NCBI GenBank assembly: GCA_021789565.1
Contig: JAJYJL010000397.1
Coordinates: 1,154-7,231 of the forward strand
Direction of reading: 5' to 3'
Length of the DNA: 6,078 nucleotides
From: Acidobacteriota bacterium
GTDB taxonomy: Bacteria; Acidobacteriota; Terriglobia; UBA7540
This document shows, one piece after another, positions 1 to 6,078 of this stretch. Numbering within the stretch: the first letter of the stretch is position 1; every line of letters starts with the position of its first letter. The notes under the pieces were generated by a model. The model had not been told where the DNA came from. It did no database searches and saw only the letters and a list, made by a program, of their open reading frames with translations. The position numbers and the translations under genes were made by a program.

Positions 1-60
1 GGGATTTCGGATTGTATCCGCACCGGAAGGGCGGCTGCAAAGCAAGCCCTGGATATTTAA
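1..60 (+). CDS. C-terminal end of an upstream gene, possibly a FAD-dependent oxidoreductase (partial)
   Basis: Frame 1 is open from the window edge and stops at TAA 58-60, giving GISDCIRTGRAAAKQALDI. The pattern GI-x-x-x-(I/L)-(R)-(S/T)-G-R-x-AA resembles the C-terminal helix that closes the FAD site in many flavin-dependent oxidoreductases (geranylgeranyl-reductase-like and pyridine-nucleotide-disulfide-like families), where the glycine-rich turn approaches the flavin and is followed by an Ala-rich helix. That family assignment is inference from 19 residues only. The other two plus frames are also open from the left edge (to roughly 190 and 206), but their translations look like non-coding sequence rich in Ser, Pro and Arg. 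The gene would be on the same strand as nuo but about 430 bases upstream, so it is probably a separate transcription unit. Confidence 0.4.
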   Translation, partial: GISDCIRTGRAAAKQALDI

Positions 61-200
61 TCATTCCTGTGCTTTCCTCGAGCCCTCATACAGCAAGGCA
101 GGATCGCCGGACACCCGCCTGGCAGGCCTCGCTGCTGCGGCAGTGTGGGTTGTCTTCGCTTCGCCGGATTTTTTTAGTTCATACAAAATAAGATTCAGTG

Positions 201-209
201 TGTTATAAT
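201..209 (+). promoter_or_regulatory. Extended -10 promoter, probable nuo operon promoter
   Basis: The bases TGTTATAAT match the extended -10 consensus TGnTATAAT for housekeeping sigma-70-type RNA polymerase at every position. The surrounding 170-209 stretch is AT-rich against a GC-rich background, which fits a melting region. No good -35 box lies at the usual 17-base spacing (181-186 is ATACAA). The nearest partial match is TTCATA at 178-183 with 20-base spacing. Extended -10 promoters are known to depend little on a -35 element. Transcription would start near 216 and give a nuoA leader of about 275 bases. A second promoter nearer nuoA cannot be excluded. Confidence 0.6.
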
Positions 210-265
210 CGCCGGTTCGATTATGCCGGTAGGATTTATCAGGGCCATCGTAGAAGTTTTCAATG

Positions 266-446
266 ATGCCCGAGGCAGCAGCGGAAGAACTGTGTGCTGC
301 CGGGCCATAGCTCCTCCGGGCAGCGAAACGGTTCGCGGTTGCAGGAACGCCGGTTACCTTTCCTGTCTCGTGCTTGCCGGATACGGCCTCAATGAAAAGT
401 ACGAGAAGGCCTGAATAGTCGAATTCCTGAGGGTGAGTTTTCAGGA
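266..446 (+). promoter_or_regulatory. Candidate structured leader RNA with four hairpins
   Basis: Pairing by eye finds: (I) 266-280 with 295-308, about 13 pairs including GGCAGCA/TGCTGCC, with a GA bulge at 272-273 and one bulged C at 306; (II) GCGAA/TTCGC at 323-327 and 332-336 closing an ACGG loop; (III) 362-371 with 401-409, nine pairs with a bulged G365, enclosing GCCG-GATA-CGGC at 376-387; (IV) TCCTGA/TCAGGA at 425-430 and 441-446. CCTGA at 410-414 could instead pair with TCAGG at 239-243, so alternative folds exist. The region lies between the promoter and nuoA. It could be a regulatory leader, a processed small RNA, or ordinary untranslated sequence whose GC content favours pairing. 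I recognise no known riboswitch class. Confidence 0.3.
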
Positions 447-473
447 GCGCTTTAAAGTAAGCTTAAGCAGGAC

Positions 474-477
474 GGAG
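474..477 (+). promoter_or_regulatory. Shine-Dalgarno of nuoA
   Basis: GGAG lies 13 bases before ATG 491, which is longer than ideal. An in-frame TAA at 482-484 rules out any earlier start, and the next in-frame candidate (GTG 494) is even further away, so ATG 491 remains the best start. Confidence 0.5.
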
Positions 478-490
478 AATTTAAGTCGAA

Positions 491-865
491 ATGGTGCTCT
501 GGCCTTTCGTAGTTTTCTTCTTCGTTGTCCTTCTGGTTCCTGCCGGAATGATTGCCTTGTCCCATGTGCTCGGCCAGCGTCACAGTGAGCACGCGACAGG
601 ATCACCCTATGAAGCCGGCATCGTTTCCGAGGGTTCTGCGGAAGTCCGCTTTTCCATCAAGTTTTATTTGATTGCAATGTTTTTCGTTGTGTTTGATCTG
701 GAAGCAGTCTTCATTGTTTCCTGGGCGGTTGCCGCGCGTGAAGTGGGATGGGCCGGTTACCTGGAAATTCTGTTTTTCACGGTCATCCTGGTTGCCACAC
801 TTGCCTACCTGTGGAAGCTGGGCGCCCTGGATTGGGGACCCAAGACCGGTCGCAAAAAGCGTTAG
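491..865 (+). CDS. nuoA: NADH-quinone oxidoreductase subunit A
   Basis: This 124-residue membrane subunit of complex I (ND3 homologue) sits at the junction between the peripheral arm and the proton-pumping arm, next to the quinone channel. Three transmembrane helices are visible at about residues 3-26, 56-80 and 88-109. Between the first two is the conserved loop SPYEAGI (38-44), which changes conformation in the active/deactive transition of related enzymes. The mitochondrial cysteine in this loop is Ala here and Ser in E. coli. The acidic pair D69 and E71 in FDLEAVF in the second helix matches the conserved acidic residues of the family. GALDW (111-115) and a basic tail follow the third helix, as in E. 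coli NuoA, which is slightly longer. It is the first gene of the operon; its TAG stop lies 21 bases before nuoB. Confidence 0.95.
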   Translation: MVLWPFVVFFFVVLLVPAGMIALSHVLGQRHSEHATGSPYEAGIVSEGSAEVRFSIKFYLIAMFFVVFDLEAVFIVSWAVAAREVGWAGYLEILFFTVILVATLAYLWKLGALDWGPKTGRKKR

Positions 866-874
866 GAGCTGTTC

Positions 875-878
875 GGAG
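875..878 (+). promoter_or_regulatory. Shine-Dalgarno of nuoB
   Basis: GGAG is followed by eight bases and then ATG 887. This good spacing favours ATG 887 over the in-frame ATG 920, which begins [11 protein letters not shown] second GGAG at 865-868 overlaps the nuoA stop but is too far from the start. Confidence 0.6.
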
Positions 879-886
879 TCAGCCTT

Positions 887-1528
887 ATGAAGTGGTCGAT
901 TACCAAGCCGCAACTGACAATGCCGTTGACGGATTCGGCTCCAGACCCCTTTGAAGAGCATGTCCGCAAGAGTCTGATTCTGACTCGCCTACAGGACCTT
1001 GTTGCCTGGGGACGTAAGAATTCCATCTGGCCGTTCGCCTTTGGCCTTTCCTGCTGCTTCGTTGAGATGGCCACCAGCATCACCAGCCGTTACGATATCT
1101 CGCGCTTCGGGGCGGAAGTGATCCGGGGAACGCCGCGAGAGGCTGACCTGATGGTGATTGCCGGAACTCCTTTCATCAAGATGGCCCCGATTATTCAGCG
1201 CCTGTACGAGCAGATGATGGAGCCGCGATGGGTCATTTCGATGGGTTCCTGCTCCAATTCGGGCGGCATGTATGACATTTATAGCGTCGTTCAGGGCGTG
1301 GACAAGATCCTTCCCGTGGATCTGTATGTTCCGGGGTGTCCTCCCCGTCCGGACGCTTTTCTGGAAGGTGTGACTTTATTGAGCAAGCTTGTGGGCACGG
1401 AACGTCGCCCGTTGAGCTGGGTCGTGGGGCCGCAAGGCGTTGAGCGCGCTCCAGTGACTTCCCGGCGCGATATGAAGCGGAGTGAGAGGCAGAAGGCAAC
1501 TCGACTGCGTCCGCCCAACGAAATCTAA
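887..1528 (+). CDS. nuoB: NADH-quinone oxidoreductase subunit B, N2 cluster subunit
   Basis: This 213-residue peripheral-arm subunit (PSST homologue) carries the [4Fe-4S] cluster N2, the last electron carrier before quinone. All four ligands are present: adjacent C56 and C57 in [10 protein letters not shown]122 in [11 protein letters not shown] and C151 in PGCPPRP. Their spacing is identical to that in E. coli NuoB. Other family blocks are [10 protein letters not shown] (41-50), RFGAEV (73-78), [13 protein letters not shown] (98-110) and YSVVQGVDK (132-140). The tail [13 protein letters not shown] plus a basic stretch ending LRPPNEI is the form seen in the enterobacterial type; many other bacteria have shorter, different ends. 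The first 20 residues are poorly conserved, and M12 is an alternative start, although the ribosome site supports 887. It acts with the NuoD part of the next gene to form the quinone pocket. Confidence 0.96.
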   Translation: MKWSITKPQLTMPLTDSAPDPFEEHVRKSLILTRLQDLVAWGRKNSIWPFAFGLSCCFVEMATSITSRYDISRFGAEVIRGTPREADLMVIAGTPFIKMAPIIQRLYEQMMEPRWVISMGSCSNSGGMYDIYSVVQGVDKILPVDLYVPGCPPRPDAFLEGVTLLSKLVGTERRPLSWVVGPQGVERAPVTSRRDMKRSERQKATRLRPPNEI

Positions 1529-1540
1529 GCAACGCACTCT

Positions 1541-3289
1541 ATGATCGCTAACGCAACCATTTTTCAAGAGCTTCAGCAGAAACTGGGTGAAGCATCGATT
1601 GCTCCGCAGGCGGTCCACGACAAGGTGCCGACTTTCTGGACGTCCAGAGAAAAGGTCCATGAGGTCGTTCAGTATCTCAAGAACGAAGTCGCCAAACCTT
1701 ACCGGATGCTTTATGACATCACGGCCACTGATGACCGTGTTCGTCAGCACCGTGAGGGCATGCCTGCAAGCGATTTTACGGTTATCTACCACCTGTTGTC
1801 TTTTGAGCGAAACGAATACATCCGAATCAAAGTCCCTCTGAAGGAAGATTCCCTCAGCCTGCCCACCATTACCGATGTCTGGCCTGCGGCCAACTGGTAC
1901 GAGCGGGAAGTCTGGGACATGTTCGGCATCAAGTTTAACGGGCACCCGTTCCTGGCGCGCATCCTGATGCCGAAAACCTGGGTGGGACACCCGCTTCGCA
2001 AAGACCATCCTGCGCGCGCAACAGAAATGGGCCCTTACAGCCAGAACCAGGAAAAAGTGGACGCTGAGCAGGAAGCGCTGCGGTTCCGGCCGGAAGAATG
2101 GGGCATGAAGCGCAGTGAGGACGGGACCGACTTCATTTTCCTGAACGTTGGACCGCAGCACCCTGGCACCCACGGCGTTCTTCGCGTGGTGGTGCAGCTT
2201 GATGGAGAAATGATCGTCGATTGCGTTCCGGAGATCGGGTTCCATCACCGGGGCGCGGAGAAGATGGGTGAGCGCCAGACCTGGCACACCTTTATTCCTT
2301 ATACCGACCGCATTGATTATCTGGCCGGGGTCCTCAATGAACTTGCGTACCTGACGGCCTTTGAGAAGCTGGCGGGGATTGAAGTTCCTCCGCGCGGGCA
2401 GGTTATCCGGGTGCTGATGTCGGAGTTGTTCCGCATCGCCAGCCACCTGGTGTGGTACGGGACCTTCGCACAGGACGTGGGCCAGATGTCGCCCGTCTTC
2501 TACTGCTTTAACGACCGCGAACGGATCTTTGACATTGTGGAAGCGGTTTGCGGCGCTCGCATGCACCCCGTCTGGTTCCGCATTGGTGGAACTTCGCTGG
2601 ACCTGCCCGACGGATGGGAAGGGATGTTCCGCGACTTTCTGAAATACATGCCTCCGCGTCTGGATGAATACGACCGGACGGTGATGAAGAACCGGATTTT
2701 CAAGGCAAGGACCCAGGGCGTGGGCGTCTTGACCGTGGAGCAGGCCATTGAATGGGGTGTGACCGGTCCCATGCTCCGGGCCGCCGGCATGGAGTGGGAC
2801 TTCCGGAAGAAGCAGCCCTATTCCGGCTATGAGAATTTTGAGTTTGATATTCCGACGGCGACGCACGGCGACTGCTATGACCGCGCCGTGATTCACGTCG
2901 AAGAAATGCGCCAGAGCCTCCGGATCATCGAGCAGTGTGTGAACAACATGCCGGCCGGGCCGTACAAATCGGACCATCCGCTGGCTGTTCCGCCGCGCAA
3001 GGACCAGACTATGCACGATATTGAAACACTGATTACGCATTTTCTGGGAGTAAGCTGGGGTCCCGTGGTCCCGCCCGGCGAGGCGCTGGGAGCCATCGAG
3101 GCCCCCAAAGGGAACAACGGCTATTACCTGACCAGTGATGGCAGCACCTATTCTTACCGGACCCGCATTCGAACTCCTTCGTTTGCGCATATGCAGACGC
3201 TTCCCCTGCAGTGCAGGGGATTGCTGGTTCCGGACTTGCTTGCCATTCTGGGGAGCATTGACTTTGTCCTTGCGGACATTGACCGATAA
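1541..3289 (+). CDS. nuoCD: Fused NADH-quinone oxidoreductase subunit C/D
   Basis: One continuous frame of 582 residues encodes both NuoC (30 kDa type) and NuoD (49 kDa type), close to the roughly 600 residues of E. coli NuoCD. The NuoC part covers about 1-160, with the signature [16 protein letters not shown] (121-136) and [13 protein letters not shown] (150-162). A linker of about 35 residues leads to [11 protein letters not shown]. The NuoD part starts near 197 with [14 protein letters not shown], then [13 protein letters not shown] (233-245). The quinone-site residues of the family are present: H207, H211 and, by spacing, Y260 in TDRIDY. The C-terminus [12 protein letters not shown] and DIDR is typical. 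One oddity is A139 in HPFLARIL, where Arg-Arg is usual. The gene begins 12 bases after nuoB with no clear Shine-Dalgarno, so translation may be coupled to nuoB. No stop or frameshift interrupts the junction. Confidence 0.96.
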   Translation: MIANATIFQELQQKLGEASIAPQAVHDKVPTFWTSREKVHEVVQYLKNEVAKPYRMLYDITATDDRVRQHREGMPASDFTVIYHLLSFERNEYIRIKVPLKEDSLSLPTITDVWPAANWYEREVWDMFGIKFNGHPFLARILMPKTWVGHPLRKDHPARATEMGPYSQNQEKVDAEQEALRFRPEEWGMKRSEDGTDFIFLNVGPQHPGTHGVLRVVVQLDGEMIVDCVPEIGFHHRGAEKMGERQTWHTFIPYTDRIDYLAGVLNELAYLTAFEKLAGIEVPPRGQVIRVLMSELFRIASHLVWYGTFAQDVGQMSPVFYCFNDRERIFDIVEAVCGARMHPVWFRIGGTSLDLPDGWEGMFRDFLKYMPPRLDEYDRTVMKNRIFKARTQGVGVLTVEQAIEWGVTGPMLRAAGMEWDFRKKQPYSGYENFEFDIPTATHGDCYDRAVIHVEEMRQSLRIIEQCVNNMPAGPYKSDHPLAVPPRKDQTMHDIETLITHFLGVSWGPVVPPGEALGAIEAPKGNNGYYLTSDGSTYSYRTRIRTPSFAHMQTLPLQCRGLLVPDLLAILGSIDFVLADIDR

Positions 3290-3293
3290 GGAG
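3287..3293 (+). promoter_or_regulatory. Shine-Dalgarno of nuoE overlapping the nuoCD stop
   Basis: TAAGGAG combines the nuoCD stop codon with a strong ribosome binding site. It decides the nuoE start: GTG 3304 is 10 bases away, which is usable, while the in-frame TTG 3295 is only one base away and too close. Confidence 0.6.
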
Positions 3294-3303
3294 CTTGAAA
3301 AGC

Positions 3304-3768
3304 GTGTTAAGTGCTGAGGAGCGACGGGAGATCGAAGCGGAATTCGAACACTATCCCGACAAGCGCGCCCTTACCATTGATGCCATGAAGATCGTCCAGA
3401 AGCACCGTGGATGGGTGTCCGATGAGGCGCTCAAGGACATTTCAGAATTGCTCGAAGTCCCGGTCAGCGAACTGGACAGCGTGGCCACGTTTTATAACCT
3501 GATTTTTCGCAAGCCCGTCGGCAGGCACGTGATCATGGTCTGCGACAGCATCAGTTGCTGGATGATGGGCTATGACCGGCTTCGTGACCATCTGATGAAC
3601 CGTCTGGGCGTCAAGATGGGTGAGACCACGCCGGATGGGCGGTTTACGTTGCTTCCCATTGTGTGCCTGGGCACCTGCGACCACGCTCCGGCCATGCTGG
3701 TGGACGAAGACCTCCACCGGGACCTGGACACGGAAAAGATCGACAGCATACTCGAGCAGTACAAGTAG
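3304..3768 (+). CDS. nuoE: NADH-quinone oxidoreductase subunit E, N1a cluster subunit
   Basis: This thioredoxin-fold [2Fe-2S] subunit of the NADH-oxidising module (24 kDa homologue) carries cluster N1a, next to FMN in NuoF. With the GTG start it has 154 residues and begins MLSAEERREIEAE, much like E. coli NuoE once its longer N-terminus is removed. A TTG at 3295 would add three residues but lies too close to the ribosome site. The N-terminal helical domain contains the family block ALTIDAMKIVQKHRGWV. The cluster ligands are C80 and C85 (CDSISC) and C121 and C125 (CLGTC). Blocks VATFYNLIFRKPVGRHVI and DGRFTLLP are also typical of the E. coli type. No other ATG near the N-terminus fits the family. 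The gene ends seven bases before nuoF. Confidence 0.94.
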   Translation: MLSAEERREIEAEFEHYPDKRALTIDAMKIVQKHRGWVSDEALKDISELLEVPVSELDSVATFYNLIFRKPVGRHVIMVCDSISCWMMGYDRLRDHLMNRLGVKMGETTPDGRFTLLPIVCLGTCDHAPAMLVDEDLHRDLDTEKIDSILEQYK

Positions 3769-3770
3769 AG
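3767..3770 (+). promoter_or_regulatory. Weak Shine-Dalgarno of nuoF
   Basis: AGAG, starting inside the nuoE stop codon, lies five bases before ATG 3776. It is a short match, so nuoF translation may depend partly on ribosomes finishing nuoE. It supports ATG 3776 over any start inside nuoE. Confidence 0.35.
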
Positions 3771-3775
3771 CTGAT

Positions 3776-5047
3776 ATGGAGAAAGTTCTCACAAAGGATG
3801 TTCAAGCCGACCACTCGGCCCTTGATATCAAGAGGTACGAACTGGCGGGTGGATATCAAGGCGCGCGCAAGGCGCTGAAGATGGCGCCGAACGACGTCGT
3901 CGAAGTCGTTAAGCAGTCAGGGCTGCGGGGCCGCGGTGGCGCCGGTTTTCCCACCGGGCTGAAATGGAGCTTTGTGCCCAGGGGAGCCAATGCTCCGCAT
4001 CCAAAATATCTCTGCTGCAACGCCGACGAAATGGAGCCTGGGACTTTCAAAGATCGCCTGCTGATGGAGGAAACTCCGCACCAGTTGATCGAAGGCATGA
4101 TCTGCGCGGCCTATGCCATTGAGGCAGATGTTGCTTACATCTTCCTGCGCGGCGAGTATTACCTTTCGGCAGAGCGTCTGAGGAAAGCCCTGGCTGAAGC
4201 CTACGAGCACAATTATCTGGGCAAGAACATTCTGGGCTCGGGTTACAACCTTGAAATGCATCTGCACCTTAGCGGCGGCCGCTATATGTGCGGCGAAGAA
4301 ACCGGGCTGCTGAACGCGCTGGAAGGCAAACGCGCCAATCCGCGCACCAAGCCGCCGTTTCCTCAGATTTCGGGGCTTTTCGGCAAGCCGACCATCGTGC
4401 AGAACGTCGAAACGCTTTGCAACGTTCATCACATCATCAAGAACGGCCCCGATTGGTTCAAGGGGCTGAGCAAGTCTGAAGACGGCGGGACCAAGCTTTA
4501 CGGCGCGAGCGGGAAGGTGAAGCGCCCCGGCGTGTGGGAACTGCCGATGGGGACCACAATCCGTGAAATCCTGGAAGAGCACGCCGGCGGAATGAAAGAA
4601 GGCTTGAAGTTCCGCGGGTTGTTGCCCGGAGGCGCTTCGACGGATTTTCTGGTTGAAGAACATCTGGACTTGAAAATGGACTTTACCGAGGTGCAGAAGG
4701 CGGGAAGCCGCATGGGCACGGGAACCATGATCGTGATGGATGACCGGACGTGCCCGGTTGGATTCGTCAAGAACCTCGAGCACTTTTTTGCTCAGGAATC
4801 CTGCGGCTGGTGCACACCCTGCTGGAGCGGGCTTTCGTGGGCTGAGAAGATGCTGCAAAGCATCGAGGACGGGCAGGGACAGGAACCGGACCTCGACCGG
4901 CTGGCGTTTATCTGCCGGATGGCAGCTCCCGGAAACACGTTTTGCGCGCTTGCGCCCGGAGCCGTGGAACCTTTGCAGAGCGCGTTGAAATACTTCCGCG
5001 AGGATTTTGAGCGGCACATTCATGATAAGCGGTGTCCTTGGAGATAG
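3776..5047 (+). CDS. nuoF: NADH-quinone oxidoreductase subunit F, FMN and NADH-binding
   Basis: This 423-residue subunit (51 kDa homologue) binds NADH, FMN and [4Fe-4S] cluster N3, and is the entry point for electrons. The glycine-rich nucleotide/FMN site is [16 protein letters not shown] (49-64), followed by [14 protein letters not shown] (81-94). The Met in this block matches E. coli, where many families have Ser. The block [13 protein letters not shown] (172-184) and [15 protein letters not shown] also contribute to the cofactor site. Cluster N3 ligands are C343, C346 and C349 in SCGWCTPC plus C390 in NTFC, with E. coli spacing. The residue after C349 is Trp (CWSG) where Arg-Glu/Asp-Gly is usual. 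The C-terminus stops about 20 residues short of E. coli NuoF, after [11 protein letters not shown], which is outside the conserved core. The frame stays open for 52 codons upstream, inside nuoE, but ATG 3776 gives the normal family N-terminus. Confidence 0.96.
   Translation: MEKVLTKDVQADHSALDIKRYELAGGYQGARKALKMAPNDVVEVVKQSGLRGRGGAGFPTGLKWSFVPRGANAPHPKYLCCNADEMEPGTFKDRLLMEETPHQLIEGMICAAYAIEADVAYIFLRGEYYLSAERLRKALAEAYEHNYLGKNILGSGYNLEMHLHLSGGRYMCGEETGLLNALEGKRANPRTKPPFPQISGLFGKPTIVQNVETLCNVHHIIKNGPDWFKGLSKSEDGGTKLYGASGKVKRPGVWELPMGTTIREILEEHAGGMKEGLKFRGLLPGGASTDFLVEEHLDLKMDFTEVQKAGSRMGTGTMIVMDDRTCPVGFVKNLEHFFAQESCGWCTPCWSGLSWAEKMLQSIEDGQGQEPDLDRLAFICRMAAPGNTFCALAPGAVEPLQSALKYFREDFERHIHDKRCPWR
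5040..5043 (+). promoter_or_regulatory. Shine-Dalgarno of nuoG inside the end of nuoF
   Basis: GGAG falls in the last codons of nuoF, six bases before GTG 5050. This near-ideal spacing selects GTG 5050 over the in-frame TTG 5038, which overlaps the site itself. Confidence 0.65.
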
Positions 5048-5049
5048 CG

Positions 5050-6078
5050 GTGGCGAAGATCTGGGTCGATGACAATTGGTATGAGGTAAACCCGGACCAG
5101 AGCCTGCTCCAGGTTTGCCTGGAGATTGGGTTTGATTTGCCGTACTTTTGCTGGCATCCGGCGCTGGGCTCTGTCGGCGCCTGCCGGCAGTGCGCGGTCA
5201 AACAGTTCAGGGATGAGAGCGATACTCGAGGCCGCATCGTGATGTCCTGCATGACCCCCGCTGTTGAGGGCACGCGCATTTCCGTCAAGGACTCCGACGC
5301 CGCGGCTTTTCGGGCTGGAGTGATCGAGGGGTTGATGCTGAACCATCCCCATGATTGCCCGGTGTGCGATGAGGGCGGCGAGTGCCACCTTCAGGATATG
5401 ACGGTGATGACCGGCCACAACTACCGCCGGACTCCCTACCCTAAACGCACTTTCCGGAATCAGTACCTGGGTCCCCTCGTTAATCATGAAATGAACCGCT
5501 GCATCCAGTGCTACCGCTGCGTGCGCTATTACCGCGAGTACGCCGGCGGAACGGACCTGCAGGCCTTCGGTTCGCGGAACATCACCTTTTTCGGCCGGCA
5601 GGAAGACGGAATCCTGGAAAGCGAATTTGCGGGCAACCTGGTTGAAATCTGCCCGACCGGCGTCTTTACCGACAAGACGCTGAAGCAGCATTACACGCGC
5701 AAGTGGGACCTGCAGCTTGCTCCCTCAGTTTGCGTCCACTGCGGCTTGGGATGCAGCACTTCCGCGGGCGAGCGTTACGGAACGTTGCGCCGCATTCTCA
5801 ACCGCTACAACGGCGAAGTGAACGGCTATTTCCTGTGTGACCGCGGGCGTTTTGGCTACGAATTTGTCAACAGCGAGCAAAGAGTGCGGCAAACGCTTTC
5901 CCGCCAGGACGGCAAGCTCAAGGCGGTGCCCGGGGCAAAAGCGATTGGGCAACTGGGCGACATCCTGAAGGGTAAGAACAGAGTGATCGGCATCGGGTCG
6001 CCGCGTGCTTCACTCGAGTCCAACTTCGCGCTGCGGAGCCTTGTGGGGCCGGACCGTTTCTTTACGGGCATGTCCGAC
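5050..6078 (+). CDS. nuoG: NADH-quinone oxidoreductase subunit G, N-terminal 343 residues (partial)
   Basis: This large iron-sulfur subunit (75 kDa homologue) relays electrons from NuoF to the connecting module. The window ends in frame; E. coli NuoG has about 900 residues, so over half is missing. It starts at GTG as [13 protein letters not shown]. The N-terminal 2Fe-2S domain has N1b ligands C34, C45, C48 and C67. The His-Cys domain binds N5 with H99, C103, C106 and C112 ([10 protein letters not shown]). N4 ligands are C151, C154, C157 and C201 (CIQCYRC, CP). Next, C228, C231, C235 and C263 form the off-path N7 site, at the same positions as in E. coli. The molybdopterin-oxidoreductase-like domain then begins, with the E. 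coli-like block [18 protein letters not shown] (312-329). The gene starts two bases after the nuoF stop, so the two are probably translationally coupled. Confidence 0.95.
   Translation, partial: MAKIWVDDNWYEVNPDQSLLQVCLEIGFDLPYFCWHPALGSVGACRQCAVKQFRDESDTRGRIVMSCMTPAVEGTRISVKDSDAAAFRAGVIEGLMLNHPHDCPVCDEGGECHLQDMTVMTGHNYRRTPYPKRTFRNQYLGPLVNHEMNRCIQCYRCVRYYREYAGGTDLQAFGSRNITFFGRQEDGILESEFAGNLVEICPTGVFTDKTLKQHYTRKWDLQLAPSVCVHCGLGCSTSAGERYGTLRRILNRYNGEVNGYFLCDRGRFGYEFVNSEQRVRQTLSRQDGKLKAVPGAKAIGQLGDILKGKNRVIGIGSPRASLESNFALRSLVGPDRFFTGMSD

Larger units (their letters stand above)
61..490 (+). other. Intergenic region and nuo leader
   Basis: These 430 bases hold no convincing protein gene. The left part (61-200) could hold the end of the upstream unit: a hairpin at 65-103 pairs TCCTGT-CTT with AAGGCAGGA (nine pairs, one bulged G), but no T-run follows it. 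A run of seven T at 169-175 has no strong hairpin directly before it. The motif TCGCCGG occurs at 104-110, 161-167 and 209-215. The right part (201-490) contains the promoter, a set of hairpins and the nuoA ribosome binding site, annotated separately. A 63-codon frame at 223-414 has no ribosome binding site and no family-like sequence. Confidence 0.7.

Noticed and set aside
165..180. T-run at 169-175 as an intrinsic terminator
   Set aside because: No strong hairpin ends directly before it; the nearest stem (130-145, CGCTGC/GCAGTG) lies more than 20 bases upstream. The AT-rich stretch fits promoter upstream DNA better.
211..230. GGTTCGATTAT resembling a tRNA T-arm
   Set aside because: The flanking bases pair as CCGG/CCGG rather than a five-pair T stem, no acceptor or anticodon arm fits around it, and no CCA end follows.
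223..414. 63-codon frame in the nuo leader, a possible leader peptide
   Set aside because: Its ATG would be only about seven bases from the predicted transcript start with no Shine-Dalgarno, and the Arg/Cys/Gly-rich sequence has no family resemblance.
2105..2125. Internal ATG in nuoCD as a separate nuoD start
   Set aside because: The frame is continuous with the NuoC part and the WGMKR block at this point is part of the linker in E. coli NuoCD, so it is a fusion residue and not a separate start.
1376..3190. Minus-strand open frame of 604 codons opposite nuoB and nuoCD
   Set aside because: It lies antisense to two unmistakable conserved genes, and its translation is rich in Arg, His and Val with no family motif. 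Such shadows arise when GC-rich codon use on one strand keeps stops out of the opposite frame.
3620..3775. Extension of nuoF 52 codons upstream into nuoE
   Set aside because: The extra residues overlap nuoE in another frame, do not resemble any NuoF N-terminus, and ATG 3776 sits right after the nuoE stop with a family-like beginning.
3917..5023. Minus-strand open frame of 368 codons opposite nuoF
   Set aside because: Same reasoning: no recognisable domain, no ribosome site of its own noted, and complete overlap with nuoF, whose motifs are intact.
5020..5691. Minus-strand open frame of 223 codons opposite nuoG
   Set aside because: It overlaps the conserved NuoG cluster-binding domains and its own sequence is low in family-like features.

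Overview
The window carries the 5' part of one plus-strand nuo operon, which encodes respiratory complex I (proton-pumping NADH:quinone oxidoreductase). The gene order is nuoA, nuoB, a fused nuoCD, nuoE, nuoF and nuoG; nuoG runs off the right edge. Gaps between genes are only 2 to 21 bases, so one polycistronic mRNA is likely. The missing nuoH to nuoN genes would be expected downstream.

The proteins read throughout as the enterobacterial (E. coli-like) type of complex I. NuoC and NuoD form one chain, NuoB ends in a characteristic LRPPNEI-type tail, NuoF has the [10 protein letters not shown] form of the nucleotide-site loop, and NuoG keeps the four cysteines of the off-path N7 iron-sulfur cluster. 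Base composition is moderately GC-rich and start codons include GTG. The host is probably not a close relative of E. coli, because many residues differ between the conserved blocks. A soil or environmental bacterium such as an Acidobacteriota member, which can carry an E. coli-type nuo operon, is a reasonable guess. No phylogenetic marker in the window settles this.

Layout: bases 1-60 look like the last 19 codons of an unrelated upstream gene, possibly a flavin-dependent oxidoreductase. Bases 61-490 hold no convincing gene. They contain a textbook extended -10 promoter (201-209) followed by about 275 bases of leader that can form several good hairpins, then nuoA at 491. From there the window is almost entirely coding.

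How the genes work together: NuoF oxidises NADH with FMN and passes electrons to NuoE (N1a) and, through its own N3 cluster, to the chain of clusters in NuoG (N1b, N4, N5). NuoB carries the terminal N2 cluster, and the NuoD part of NuoCD forms the quinone pocket with NuoB. The NuoC part braces the connecting module, and NuoA is a membrane subunit at the junction with the pumping arm. All cluster ligands that fall inside the window are intact, so the encoded peripheral arm looks functional. I see no mobile element, CRISPR array, tRNA or rRNA, and no undescribed system. The items most worth a second look are the structured leader and an unusual substitution next to the NuoF cluster motif.
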